From NCBI GenBank assembly GCA_964609245.1, contig CAZSSB010000007.1, positions 41,190-105,189 of the forward strand: a stretch of DNA of 64,000 nucleotides, in the 5' to 3' direction. A model generated the notes under the pieces. It ran no database searches. It saw only the letters and a program-made list of their open reading frames with translations, and was not told the DNA's origin. The translations under genes were made by a program, and so were the position numbers. Shown here one piece after another: positions 1-8,023 of this stretch. Source of the DNA: JAFGCY01 sp964609245. Its GTDB lineage: Bacteria > 4484-113 > JAFGCY01. Every line of letters starts with the position of its first letter. Position 1 is the stretch's first letter.

Positions 1-443
1 AGGTCGAGCAGCATCTCGCGCTCCTGCACCGCGTAGAGGAAAACCGTCGCCGCGCCGATGTCCATCGCATGCGAGCCGATCCAGAACAGGTGGCTCATGC
101 AGCGCGTGATCTCGTGCATCGCCACGCGGATGTAGGATGCCCGGGCCGGCACCTCGAGGCCGATCAGCTTCTCGACGGCCAGGCAGTAGGCCAGCTCGTT
201 GTTCATCGGCGAGAGATAGTCCATCCGCGGGTAGTGGGTGATGTTCTGGGTGTAGTTGTGCTCCTCCGAGAGCTTCTCGATGCCGGTGTGCAGGTAGCCG
301 ATGTGCGGCACGCACTTGACCACGCGCTCACCGTCGAGCTCCAGCACCAGGCGCAGCACACCGTGAGTACTGGGGTGCTGCGGCCCCATGTTGAGCACCA
401 TCCGCTTGCCGACTACCTGGTCTTCAACAGTAAACTTGCTCAT
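1..443 (-). CDS. nuoD: NADH-quinone oxidoreductase subunit D (partial, C-terminus off window)
   Basis: This is the 49-kDa subunit of complex I, in the peripheral arm that lines the quinone-binding pocket. Only the first 147 codons are present because the gene runs off the left edge. The start is ATG at 443. The opening shows the hallmark GPQHPSTHGVLR segment and later HIGYLHTGIEK, both typical of NuoD. It follows nuoC by 24 bp in the order nuoA-B-C-D, so it is the fourth gene of the operon. NuoC and NuoD are separate proteins here, not fused as in enterobacteria. The assignment is secure despite truncation. Confidence 0.95.
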   Translation of the reverse strand, partial: MSKFTVEDQVVGKRMVLNMGPQHPSTHGVLRLVLELDGERVVKCVPHIGYLHTGIEKLSEEHNYTQNITHYPRMDYLSPMNNELAYCLAVEKLIGLEVPARASYIRVAMHEITRCMSHLFWIGSHAMDIGAATVFLYAVQEREMLLD

Positions 444-467
444 CGTTGTCTTTCCCGCAGCAGGGTG

Positions 468-1007
468 CTACAGCCCAAGATCTCCTTCCATCCGCGCGCT
501 GGTCACCACCGTCGTGCCCGGCTTCCAGGCGCGCTTGCCATCGTAGGGGTACTCCTTACGCAGCGGGTGCCCATCCCATTGCTCGGGCAGCAGGATCCGC
601 CGCAGGTCCGGGTGGCCGCGGAAGTGGATGCCCATCAGGTCGAAGCACTCCCGTTCGTGCCAGTTGGCGGTCAGGAAGATGTCGCTGACGGTATCGATCT
701 CCGGCAGCACGTCTTCGCGCCCGGTATCCTCCAGCCTGCACTTGACCCGCACGCGCTGGTGCGTCGCGGTCGAGAACAGCTCGTAAACCACCTCGAAGCG
801 CGGCTCCCGCGGCTGATAGTCGACGGCGGTCATGAACGACATCACGTCCATCAGCGTGTCGCTGCCTTCCTGCAGCCGCTCGAGCGCGTCACGGATCGAT
901 GCCGGCTCCACATAGGCCAGGACGGCGCCGTTCTCGATCAGCAGCTCTCCTGCCAGGTTCCCAAGTGTGCTCTTCACCAGCGCCATGTGGTCGTGCAGGT
1001 CAGTCAT
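468..1007 (-). CDS. nuoC: NADH-quinone oxidoreductase subunit C
   Basis: This 179-residue protein is the 30-kDa subunit of the complex I peripheral arm. It contains the family signature ERECFDLMGIHFRGHPDLRR followed by ILLPEQW and HPLRKEYPY near the C-terminus, which contacts NuoD and NuoB. The length is normal for a stand-alone NuoC. It starts 3 bp after the nuoB stop and ends 24 bp before nuoD, so it should be co-transcribed. It has no cofactor of its own and is a structural subunit. Nothing is odd in the sequence. Confidence 0.95.
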   Translation of the reverse strand: MTDLHDHMALVKSTLGNLAGELLIENGAVLAYVEPASIRDALERLQEGSDTLMDVMSFMTAVDYQPREPRFEVVYELFSTATHQRVRVKCRLEDTGREDVLPEIDTVSDIFLTANWHERECFDLMGIHFRGHPDLRRILLPEQWDGHPLRKEYPYDGKRAWKPGTTVVTSARMEGDLGL

Positions 1008-1010
1008 TGC

Positions 1011-1580
1011 TTAAGTCCCATCCATCCTTCCGGCCGGCTCGGCAAAGGGGTTCTTCGCCTGACCGGAACGGATCTTGTTTTGCAGCTTGATCAGCCCGTC
1101 CTGCAGGGCCTCGGGCCGCGGCGGGCAACCGGGAATGTACACGTCCACGGGTACGATCGCGTCGACGCCCGGTACGATGCTGTAAGTCTGGAACACGCCG
1201 CCGCAGCTGGCGCAGGCACCCATGCTCACCACCCATTTCGGATGCGGCATCTCCTCCCACAGCTCACGCACGATCGGCGCCATCTTCCAGCTCAGGCGGC
1301 CCGACACGATCAGCAGATCCGCCTGCCGGGGCGTGGCGCGATACACTTCCATCCCGAAGCGCGCCTGGTCGAAGCGCGCCGAGGCCGAGCACATCATCTC
1401 GATCGCGCAGCAGGCGAGTCCGGCCGTCAGCGGCCAGATACTGTTGGTCTGGGCCAGCCTCAGCAGCCAGTCCAGTTGCGTCAGCAAAAACGCCCCTTCC
1501 CCCGGCGACCAATCGTTAATATATGGACGATTATCGTCCATTGAGGGCGCGTTGATCATTCTCTTCGCGGGATCGCTCAT
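1011..1580 (-). CDS. nuoB: NADH-quinone oxidoreductase subunit B (N2 iron-sulfur subunit)
   Basis: This is the complex I subunit that holds the terminal 4Fe-4S cluster N2, which passes electrons to quinone. The adjacent ligands C57 and C58 are visible in GLACCAIEM, with the other two in GACASCGG and PGCPPRPE. I chose the ATG at 1580 (189 residues). It gives the usual NuoB length, has an AGAGGTG stretch about 13 nt upstream, and leaves 16 bp after nuoA. A frame-extending start at 1631 would add 17 unlikely Arg/Thr-rich residues and overlap nuoA. Confidence 0.95.
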   Translation of the reverse strand: MSDPAKRMINAPSMDDNRPYINDWSPGEGAFLLTQLDWLLRLAQTNSIWPLTAGLACCAIEMMCSASARFDQARFGMEVYRATPRQADLLIVSGRLSWKMAPIVRELWEEMPHPKWVVSMGACASCGGVFQTYSIVPGVDAIVPVDVYIPGCPPRPEALQDGLIKLQNKIRSGQAKNPFAEPAGRMDGT

Positions 1581-1596
1581 GGTATGTGTCGCACCT

Positions 1597-1992
1597 CTAG
1601 GTGACGTCCTCCTCCTCATGCCCCCAGTCAAACACGCGCTGCTGCAGCAGGTAGACGTAGCCGACCACCAGGATCACCAGGAACACCAGCATCTCGACGA
1701 ACCAGAACATCTGCCCACCCACTGCCTTGAACTCGTGACCGACCACGGCCCACGGGATCAGGAAGACGGTCTCGACATCGAAGATCACGAACAGGATACC
1801 CACCAGGTAATAGTGAATCGGGTACCGGTCCAGCGGCAGCCCTTCCGTCCGCACTCCACACTCGTAGGGCCTCGACCAATCGTACTTGTCCGTCTTGACG
1901 CGGATCTGGAACAGGTGGCTGATGACCACGAATGCGACCCCGGCGGCTACCATCATCGCGAAGTAGATGAACACGCCTGCGTATTCCGACAA
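1597..1992 (-). CDS. nuoA: NADH-quinone oxidoreductase subunit A
   Basis: This 131-residue membrane-arm subunit of complex I has three predicted transmembrane helices, the conserved YECGV motif in the first loop, and FDVETVFLIPWA in the second helix. The start is TTG at 1992, preceded by a purine-rich GGAGAGGAAGG; the only internal ATGs fall inside helix 1, so TTG is preferred. It is the first gene of the nuo operon, about 90 nt downstream of the predicted transcription start. The identification is firm; only the start codon is uncertain. Confidence 0.93.
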   Translation of the reverse strand: MSEYAGVFIYFAMMVAAGVAFVVISHLFQIRVKTDKYDWSRPYECGVRTEGLPLDRYPIHYYLVGILFVIFDVETVFLIPWAVVGHEFKAVGGQMFWFVEMLVFLVILVVGYVYLLQQRVFDWGHEEEDVT

Positions 1993-2087
1993 CGCCTTCC
2001 TCTCCTGATGCTGGATTGGGCCTGAGCGCCCTGCTTCAGAACGGCTCCCCCGCTGTGAGGGCGCCCGCTGCGAATTGAACGGGGGAG

Positions 2088-2116
2088 ATTATAAACGGTG
2101 CTAGGCCCGCTGGCAA
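2088..2116 (-). promoter_or_regulatory. sigma70-type promoter for nuoABCD
   Basis: On the minus strand a -35 box TTGCCA (2111-2116) and a -10 box TATAAT (2088-2093) are separated by exactly 17 bp. The predicted start near 2081 gives a 5' leader of roughly 90 nt before nuoA. The region is AT-rich relative to its surroundings. This separates nuo transcription from the upstream ftsW end. Confidence 0.7.
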
Positions 2117-2189
2117 CCACCGTCGGGGATCAAGTGCCCTCACGAAATACCGTGCGCGTACGTCGAATTACCGACCATCCCGGCACGAT

Positions 2190-2218
2190 CAATTCACGAA
2201 TTGGGAGCCTGCGCAGGC
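2190..2218. promoter_or_regulatory. two short palindromes between ftsW and the nuo promoter
   Basis: CAATTC-AC-GAATTG (2190-2203) is a 14-bp near-perfect palindrome and GCCTGCGCAGGC (2207-2218) is a 12-bp perfect one. They sit directly after the ftsW stop and about 75 bp upstream of the nuo -35 box. They could be an operator, a weak transcription end for ftsW, or chance. I see no T-tract that would make a classical terminator. Confidence 0.3.
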
Positions 2219-2221
2219 GGC

Positions 2222-3610
2222 TCATTGAGCGCGCTGAGTCCGTGCTTCCGCCGCGGCCAGCCCATACATCAGGCCCAGTGCGAGCACTGATACCAGCAAG
2301 CTGGTACCGCCCGCGCTGAAGAACGGCAGGGTCAGGCCCGACAGGGGCAGCGTGCCGAGCGTCACCCCGATGTTGACGAACGCCTGCAGGCAGACTGCGA
2401 AACCCAGGGCGGCGATCACCGTCCGATTGAAGCTGTCCCGGCAGCATAGCGAAAGGCGCAGCGCCACCCAGCCCAGGGTTAGGAACAACACAATCACGCT
2501 CAGACCGCCGATGAAGCCCAGTTCCTCCACCAGCACGGGATACACGAAGTCGTTGGTTGACAGGGGCAGACGGTTCATCTTCTGATCGCTGTGCAGGAAG
2601 CCGCGGCCCCACAGTCCACCCGCCGCCACCGCGCCCCGCGCTTGTGTCAGCTGGTAGGCCGGGCCGTCCTCGCCGGGCGCGGGGCCCGTGATGCTGGCAG
2701 CCCAGGTGGTGATCCGCTCCGCTGCGTAGGCGTAGCGCCCCTCGTCGACCAGGCGCATCACTCCCAGCGCCAGCGATCCGGCCACGACGAGCAGCAGCGC
2801 GAAGCCCAGCAACTGCCGCCAGTCGACGCCCGCCAGGATGAATGTCAGGAAACTGCAGCCCAGAATGATTGCTGCGGAGCCGAGATCGGGCTGGATCGCG
2901 GTGAGGCCGAAGGCCAGCACCACGATCAGCACGCAGCGCTTGGGCAGCTCAGGCCACACCGGGCGCCCTTCGCGCAGCAGGCGGAATGACCGAGGGCCGC
3001 GACGCGATTGCACTACACCGAACCATTCAGCCGGCTCCTCGACTCCCTGCTCGTCAGCGGATTCCCCATCCATCTCCCGGGGGGCTGGCCCGCCCTGTGT
3101 CTCGCGCGGTTTGCGCCACCAACACAGCAGCTGCGCCAGGTAGAGCACCAGCGAGACCTTGAGCAGCTCGCTGGGCTGAAACTGGACGAAGCCGAGGTCC
3201 AGGAATCGCCGCGCGCCGTTGACCTCCATGCCCAGCCCGGCAACCTGCACGAGCAGGACCAGGATCAGTGACAGAAAGAAGGCCGCGGGCACGATGAACC
3301 GCAGCCAACGCCTGGCCGGCGAGCATCTGACAATCAACTGCACGGCGATGACCGCCATGACGGCGCCCGCCAGCAGAAAGCCGGCATGCCGCCAGAACCC
3401 GGCATAGGCCGGACGCTCCAGCGCGATGTTGAGGAACACCGTCGTGCTGAAGCTGGCGATCAGCCCGGCGGCCGCCAACAAACCGCCGACAGCCAGCAGC
3501 CGCTTGAGCCAGTAGCGAATCCGCTGCCGGCGACCGAGCGCAGCCGTCCGCCTGCTCGCCCGCTGGAACCCCGTGCGTGGCTTCACGCCGACCCAGTCGG
3601 CACTGCTCAT
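2222..3610 (-). CDS. ftsW: SEDS-family peptidoglycan glycosyltransferase FtsW
   Basis: This 462-residue polytopic membrane protein polymerises lipid II glycan strands at the septum with a class B penicillin-binding protein. Family motifs are present: NGARRFLDLGFVQFQPSE, IQPDLGSA, STNDFVYPVLVEELGFIG and the final LPFFSAGGTSLL. Position after murD in a dcw cluster favours FtsW over RodA. An oddity is a hydrophilic segment of about 57 residues (166-222), rich in Glu, Pro and Arg, in a cytoplasmic loop that is usually about 20 residues long. It is the last gene of the cluster here; murG and murC do not follow. Confidence 0.92.
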   Translation of the reverse strand: MSSADWVGVKPRTGFQRASRRTAALGRRQRIRYWLKRLLAVGGLLAAAGLIASFSTTVFLNIALERPAYAGFWRHAGFLLAGAVMAVIAVQLIVRCSPARRWLRFIVPAAFFLSLILVLLVQVAGLGMEVNGARRFLDLGFVQFQPSELLKVSLVLYLAQLLCWWRKPRETQGGPAPREMDGESADEQGVEEPAEWFGVVQSRRGPRSFRLLREGRPVWPELPKRCVLIVVLAFGLTAIQPDLGSAAIILGCSFLTFILAGVDWRQLLGFALLLVVAGSLALGVMRLVDEGRYAYAAERITTWAASITGPAPGEDGPAYQLTQARGAVAAGGLWGRGFLHSDQKMNRLPLSTNDFVYPVLVEELGFIGGLSVIVLFLTLGWVALRLSLCCRDSFNRTVIAALGFAVCLQAFVNIGVTLGTLPLSGLTLPFFSAGGTSLLVSVLALGLMYGLAAAEARTQRAQ

Positions 3611-3657
3611 ACTTTCACCTCACCCTCGATCCCCGCATCGCGGGGCACGGCAGCCGG

Positions 3658-5067
3658 CTAGCCGCCGGCGGCCACTGCGACCTGCTGATCCAGCCTCGCT
3701 ACCAACTCCTTGAAGTGCTCACCGCGCTCCTCATAGCTGCGATACTGATCGAAACTGGCGCAGGCCGGTGACAGCAGCACCGTTCCACCGGTGCCACGCA
3801 TCGCGGCAAAGCCAGCCGCAACCGCCTGCTCCAGGTCGCTGACTAATTCTACACCATCCACCCCCGCCTTCACCAGTTCTGCGGAGAAACGCTCCCGGGC
3901 CTCGCCGTACAGCACCACGCGCTGCACCGTGCGCTTCACACAGCTGCACAGGTCGGTCAGGTCCGTCAGTTTGTCTCGCCCTCCCAGGATCAGCGCCAGC
4001 GGGGGCTGCATGGCGCGCAGCGCAATGATCGTGGCCTCGGGATTGGTGGCCTTGGAGTCGTTGAAGAAGCTGACGCCGGCGGGCCGCTGCGGGCAGCGTT
4101 CAAGTCGGTGCTCGTAGCCCGTGAAGCTGCTCAGCCGCTCCGCGATCGTTTCGGGTGTCGCACCCATCAGCATCGCCGTCACCACCACCGCCAGTGCGTT
4201 TTCCACGTTGTGGACACCGGGCAGCTTGACGCAGTCAACGGGCAGCTCGCATTGCTCGCGGCCCAGGTCCACGTTGATCCGCCCGTTGGCGACCCAGGCC
4301 CCGCGCAACCGTCCGCCCGGCACGGAACGATACTGGAGGAACGTCGGCAGCTGGTTGGCGAACCGCACGGGCGCGAAGTCAGGGCAGAGCGCGTTCGTGA
4401 CCACGAAGTCTCCGGCGGTCATGTGGTCGGTCATGCCGCGCTTGACCCGCGCGTACTCCTCGATCGTGCCGTGCCTGTCCAGGTGATCCGGCGTCAGGTT
4501 CGTGTAGATTGCCACGTGCGGGGCGAAGCGCTCAATCGCCTCCAGCTGGAAGCTCGAGACCTCCAGCGCCACGAAGTCACCCGCATTGATCTCGTCGAGA
4601 CTGCCCAGCAGCGGCTCGCCGATGTTGCCCAGTACGTGCGCCGGGCCCAGCGCCGACAATACGTGGCCCAGCATCTTGGTGGTCGTCGATTTGCCGTTGG
4701 TGCCGGTCACCGCCAGGATGTAGCCCGGACAGCCCCGGGCCGCGACTTCCAGTTCGGAGACCACCGGGACGCCCCGCTCGACGGCACGCTGCACGTTGCG
4801 GTTGCGCAGCGGCACGCCAGGTGACAGGATCAGCGAATCGAGCCGCTCGACTGCCGCCCCGACTTCTTCAGCGACGGCGACTTCGAAGCGGTCCCGGGCT
4901 GCCAGCCGCAGTGCGGCCAGTTCCTCTTCCGACGCGGCATCGACGCAGACAACCGGCGTGATCAGCCGCGGCAGCAGATAGTCGACGCACGCACGTCCGG
5001 TACGCCCGTAGCCATAGACTCCGACCCGCTCACCCAGCCATTCGGTCAAGCCGATCCTCCCCTGCAT
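3658..5067 (-). CDS. murD: UDP-N-acetylmuramoyl-L-alanine--D-glutamate ligase
   Basis: This 469-residue cytoplasmic enzyme adds D-glutamate to UDP-MurNAc-L-Ala using ATP. Domain order is the N-terminal Rossmann-like UDP-binding domain (VGVYGYGRTG, about residues 15-24), the central ATPase with P-loop GTNGKSTT (K126), the EVSSFQLE and NLTPDHLDRHG motifs, and the C-terminal ligase domain with NDSKATN and LSPACASFDQ. Length is normal. It begins 21 bp after mraY and ends 47 bp before ftsW, and is clearly co-directional with the rest of the cluster. Confidence 0.96.
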   Translation of the reverse strand: MQGRIGLTEWLGERVGVYGYGRTGRACVDYLLPRLITPVVCVDAASEEELAALRLAARDRFEVAVAEEVGAAVERLDSLILSPGVPLRNRNVQRAVERGVPVVSELEVAARGCPGYILAVTGTNGKSTTTKMLGHVLSALGPAHVLGNIGEPLLGSLDEINAGDFVALEVSSFQLEAIERFAPHVAIYTNLTPDHLDRHGTIEEYARVKRGMTDHMTAGDFVVTNALCPDFAPVRFANQLPTFLQYRSVPGGRLRGAWVANGRINVDLGREQCELPVDCVKLPGVHNVENALAVVVTAMLMGATPETIAERLSSFTGYEHRLERCPQRPAGVSFFNDSKATNPEATIIALRAMQPPLALILGGRDKLTDLTDLCSCVKRTVQRVVLYGEARERFSAELVKAGVDGVELVSDLEQAVAAGFAAMRGTGGTVLLSPACASFDQYRSYEERGEHFKELVARLDQQVAVAAGG

Positions 5068-5088
5068 GTAGTCCCAGAGATGAGTACT

Positions 5089-6159
5089 TCATCGCACCCG
5101 GCGATGGTATTTGATTAACAGCACGGCCAGAATCCCGAGCAGCATAGCGGTTCCGGCAAGCCCCCACTGAGTCCCGTATCTGAGCCACACGAATGCCACG
5201 ACGCAGCCCAGCATCTGCATGGCGGTGAACATCAGCACGATCCGCCGCTCGCCCCAACCGGCCAGTTCGAAGTGATGATGGAGGGGTGTACAGAGCAACG
5301 GTCGTTTGCCGGTTGTGCGGTACACCGCCACCTGCACCATCACCGAGGCCACGTTCACGACCCAGATGAAGACGCACAGGCCGAGGAACAGCCACCAACC
5401 CTTGGCAATGAACAACCCGGCCACCAGCGCGCCGACGGCCAGGGAACCGGCGTCACCCATGTAGATCAGCGCGGGCTTCCAGTTGTAGACCAGGAACGCC
5501 GCCAGCGCGCCGAAGCCGACCGCGGCTGGGAGCGCCAGGGGATCCCGGCCGTCCAGCAGCGCGTAGAAGGCTCCAGCCAGCACAACCAGCGTGGTTGATG
5601 AGAGCAGGCCGTCGAGACCGTCCGTGAAGTTGGCCCCGTTCAGCGCACCGAGCCAGATGAACAGCCCCACGGGGTAATAAACCCACCACGGCGCGTACAC
5701 CGGCCAGGGCAGCGGATTGCCCGTCAGCGCCTGCGCGTGCTGCCACTCCGCGAAGTAGCCCGAGATCAGGTAGAGCAGCAGCAGTCCAACCGCGATCTGC
5801 AGCGGGAGCTTGTAGCGGGCCTTGAGTCCCTCGCTGCCGCGCGCCACCTTGAGCCGATCATCGACGAAGCCCAGCAGTCCCATCAGCGCCGCGGCCCATG
5901 CCACGTAGATGCCCAGCCTGGTGCCGGCCAACTGCTCGTCCACGTGGGGCAGCGCGATGATCCCCGCGACAATCAGCAGCACTGCCATGATTACGCCCGT
6001 GCCCGTCGGTACGAAGCCCTTCTCCGCGTGGTGGACGGGACCATCCTCGCGGTACCGCTGGCCCATGCGGCGGCCGAGGCTGACCCGGTAGATGCCGTAG
6101 AGAATCGCAGCCAGCAGCCCGCTGGTCACCGCTATCCACCAGGGGTTGACTGGCAGCAC
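5089..6159 (-). CDS. mraY: phospho-N-acetylmuramoyl-pentapeptide transferase
   Basis: This 356-residue integral membrane enzyme moves phospho-MurNAc-pentapeptide from UDP onto undecaprenyl phosphate, making lipid I. About ten transmembrane helices are apparent. Catalytic and magnesium-binding motifs are NFTDGLDGL and GDAGSLA, with the diagnostic PLHHHFE loop before the last helices. The start is GTG at 6159, only 2 bp after the murF stop, which implies translational coupling. Length and motif order are standard for MraY. Confidence 0.96.
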   Translation of the reverse strand: MLPVNPWWIAVTSGLLAAILYGIYRVSLGRRMGQRYREDGPVHHAEKGFVPTGTGVIMAVLLIVAGIIALPHVDEQLAGTRLGIYVAWAAALMGLLGFVDDRLKVARGSEGLKARYKLPLQIAVGLLLLYLISGYFAEWQHAQALTGNPLPWPVYAPWWVYYPVGLFIWLGALNGANFTDGLDGLLSSTTLVVLAGAFYALLDGRDPLALPAAVGFGALAAFLVYNWKPALIYMGDAGSLAVGALVAGLFIAKGWWLFLGLCVFIWVVNVASVMVQVAVYRTTGKRPLLCTPLHHHFELAGWGERRIVLMFTAMQMLGCVVAFVWLRYGTQWGLAGTAMLLGILAVLLIKYHRRVR

Positions 6160-6161
6160 GG

Positions 6162-7820
6162 TTAGCCCGTTGCCGTCAGCAGGTCGTTGACGATCCGCTC
6201 CAAGTGGAGAGCCCGCGAGCCCTTGATCATCACCACGGTGGGTTCGTCACTGCCGCGGATGTCCTCCAGCAAGCGGGCTGAGAGTTTGCGTGCCGCCCGA
6301 TCGTCGAGGATCACTGTTCCGCCCGATGAACGGTGGTCCCGGTGCCCGCCGTCGTCGAACCGCGAGTCGTACTTGCTGCCGCCATAGCTGCCCAGATCCG
6401 AGTGCCCCTCGAAATAGAACAGGTTGATATCCTCGAGTGCCTCAACCTCGTTGACGGCATTCATGCGCGGACCCACGGCATACACTGAGTCCAGGGGCAG
6501 GTTCAGTGCCATCTGTGCGCACCGTCGATGCAGGAGTGTCTCGAACTTGCCCAGTTCCAGCATGTCGCCCAGCACCACGAGCTTGCGGAATCTGGGATCG
6601 ACGCTGAGCAGTACTTCCAGGCTGTCACAGACCGAGGCGGGCGAGTTGTTATAACAGTCGTCGATCAAGTACAGCTTGTCGTCGAGCTGGAACAGGTTCA
6701 GCCGCTGCGGAGCCGGCAGCAGCTTGGGCGCGGCAGCCGCCACTTCCTCCAACTTCATCCCGAACTGCACGGCGGCCGCCGCGGCGGTCGCCAGGTTCTC
6801 CAGGGCACCGCGCCCCAGCATGTTCAGTTCGACGGGCACACGCTCATCCGCGCTGCAGAGCAGGCAGGTCGAACCTTCGAGTCCTCGCACTTCCACCTCC
6901 TCAAGCCAGACGTCGGCCTGGGGACGCGTGCCCTTGCTGCTGTAGCTGACGCCCGGTGTCACGAACGGCGGCAGGCCGGAGCAGGCAAAGGCCGCGGAGG
7001 CGTCGAAGAACGACAGTGCCAGGTCCTTGGGACCTTCCTTTCGCTTCTCCAGCTCGCGGAGAATGGCAAACGTGTTCGGATCACGCGCATTGAGCAGCAA
7101 TCTGCCGGGCGATTTCATGCCGTGGATGATCTCGCATTTGGCCTTGCAGACCTCTTCAAACGACCCGAGGCGCCCGACGTGACTGCCGGACGTATTGGTT
7201 ATGATCGCCGCGGTCGGATGCGCGATACGCGACAGCAGGCTGATCTCGCCGCGCGCTCGCATCGCCATCTCGATGACGGCCATCCGCGTGCGATCGTTGA
7301 TTCGCGAGAGCGCCAGCGGAACGCCGATCTCGTTGTTGAAGTTCTTCTCAGTGCCGATCGTCGGGAACTTGGAGCTGAGCAGCTGGATCAGCATTTCCTT
7401 CGTGCCGGTCTTGCCGACCGATCCCGTCACGCCCAGCACTTCCACGTCGAACTGCAGCCTGAACCACTCGGCCAGCTTCTGAAGCGCAACCAGTGTGTGC
7501 CTGACTTCGATCACGCACACGTCGTCCATGTCGGCGTAGACCCCGTGTCCGGAGCGCTCCCGCAGCCAGCCCACGATCTCGTGGACCTGATGATGACCGG
7601 CCCGCACCAGCGCCGCCACGGCACCCTTGTTGACCGCGTCGATCACGAACTGGTGCCCGTCGCGGCTCTGCCCCATCAGGGGTACGAACATGGAGCGGCC
7701 ATCGACATAGCGGCTGTCAATGCAGTAGTTGTCGAACGTCTGGCGGGAGTTGCCGTGAATCAGGCGTCCGCCGAGCGGCTCCAGGATATCTTCAATCGTG
7801 AATGCTGATCTGGCTCCCAT
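6162..7820 (-). CDS. murF: UDP-N-acetylmuramoyl-tripeptide--D-alanyl-D-alanine ligase
   Basis: This enzyme adds D-Ala-D-Ala to complete the UDP-MurNAc-pentapeptide. The P-loop is GSVGKTGT (K137), followed by EMAMRARGEI, a TNTSGSHVGRLGS segment and the C-terminal DDCYNNSP and KGSRALHLE motifs. I use ATG at 7820, which has an AGGA box 5 nt upstream, rather than a TTG ten codons earlier. At 552 residues it is about 100 longer than E. coli MurF. The extra length includes a Gly/Ser/Asp/Arg/His-rich insert at about 472-505 and a longer central domain near 255-320. A promoter candidate lies in the 203-bp gap from murE. Confidence 0.94.
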   Translation of the reverse strand: MGARSAFTIEDILEPLGGRLIHGNSRQTFDNYCIDSRYVDGRSMFVPLMGQSRDGHQFVIDAVNKGAVAALVRAGHHQVHEIVGWLRERSGHGVYADMDDVCVIEVRHTLVALQKLAEWFRLQFDVEVLGVTGSVGKTGTKEMLIQLLSSKFPTIGTEKNFNNEIGVPLALSRINDRTRMAVIEMAMRARGEISLLSRIAHPTAAIITNTSGSHVGRLGSFEEVCKAKCEIIHGMKSPGRLLLNARDPNTFAILRELEKRKEGPKDLALSFFDASAAFACSGLPPFVTPGVSYSSKGTRPQADVWLEEVEVRGLEGSTCLLCSADERVPVELNMLGRGALENLATAAAAAVQFGMKLEEVAAAAPKLLPAPQRLNLFQLDDKLYLIDDCYNNSPASVCDSLEVLLSVDPRFRKLVVLGDMLELGKFETLLHRRCAQMALNLPLDSVYAVGPRMNAVNEVEALEDINLFYFEGHSDLGSYGGSKYDSRFDDGGHRDHRSSGGTVILDDRAARKLSARLLEDIRGSDEPTVVMIKGSRALHLERIVNDLLTATG

Positions 7821-7903
7821 TCCGTTCCTGCTCAGATTGACCAATACCAACTCGCCGCGGTCAGTGCTTCTTCGCCCTGGCCGCGACGCTTGACCAAGCC
7901 ATC

Positions 7904-7933
7904 ATTATATAGTCTAACCCGAGGCGTTAGGTC
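7904..7933 (-). promoter_or_regulatory. candidate murF promoter with inverted repeat
   Basis: The murE-murF gap contains a minus-strand TATAAT (7904-7909) about 85 bp upstream of the murF ATG. The inverted repeat CTAAC-N7-GTTAG (7914-7930) occupies the spacer region immediately upstream. No good -35 box is present at 16-18 bp, so activity may depend on a regulator. The 10-mer gcgttaggtc (7924-7933) recurs exactly at 13851-13860 beside the nrdJ promoter. Confidence 0.4.
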
Positions 7934-8023
7934 CCGCACGGGGCGCCGGCGTGCCATCCAGGAGTCGCGTCAACCACGATCGGCGTCCGCGGCGCGATAG
8001 TCTAGTACCTTGAAGCCCCGATT

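Noticed and set aside
69..1544. Plus-strand open frame of 491 codons opposite nuoD-nuoC-nuoB
   Set aside because: The minus strand carries unmistakable nuo genes. The plus frame is His/Arg/Gln/Leu-rich, crosses several gene borders and has no family motif, as expected for an antisense frame in GC-rich DNA.
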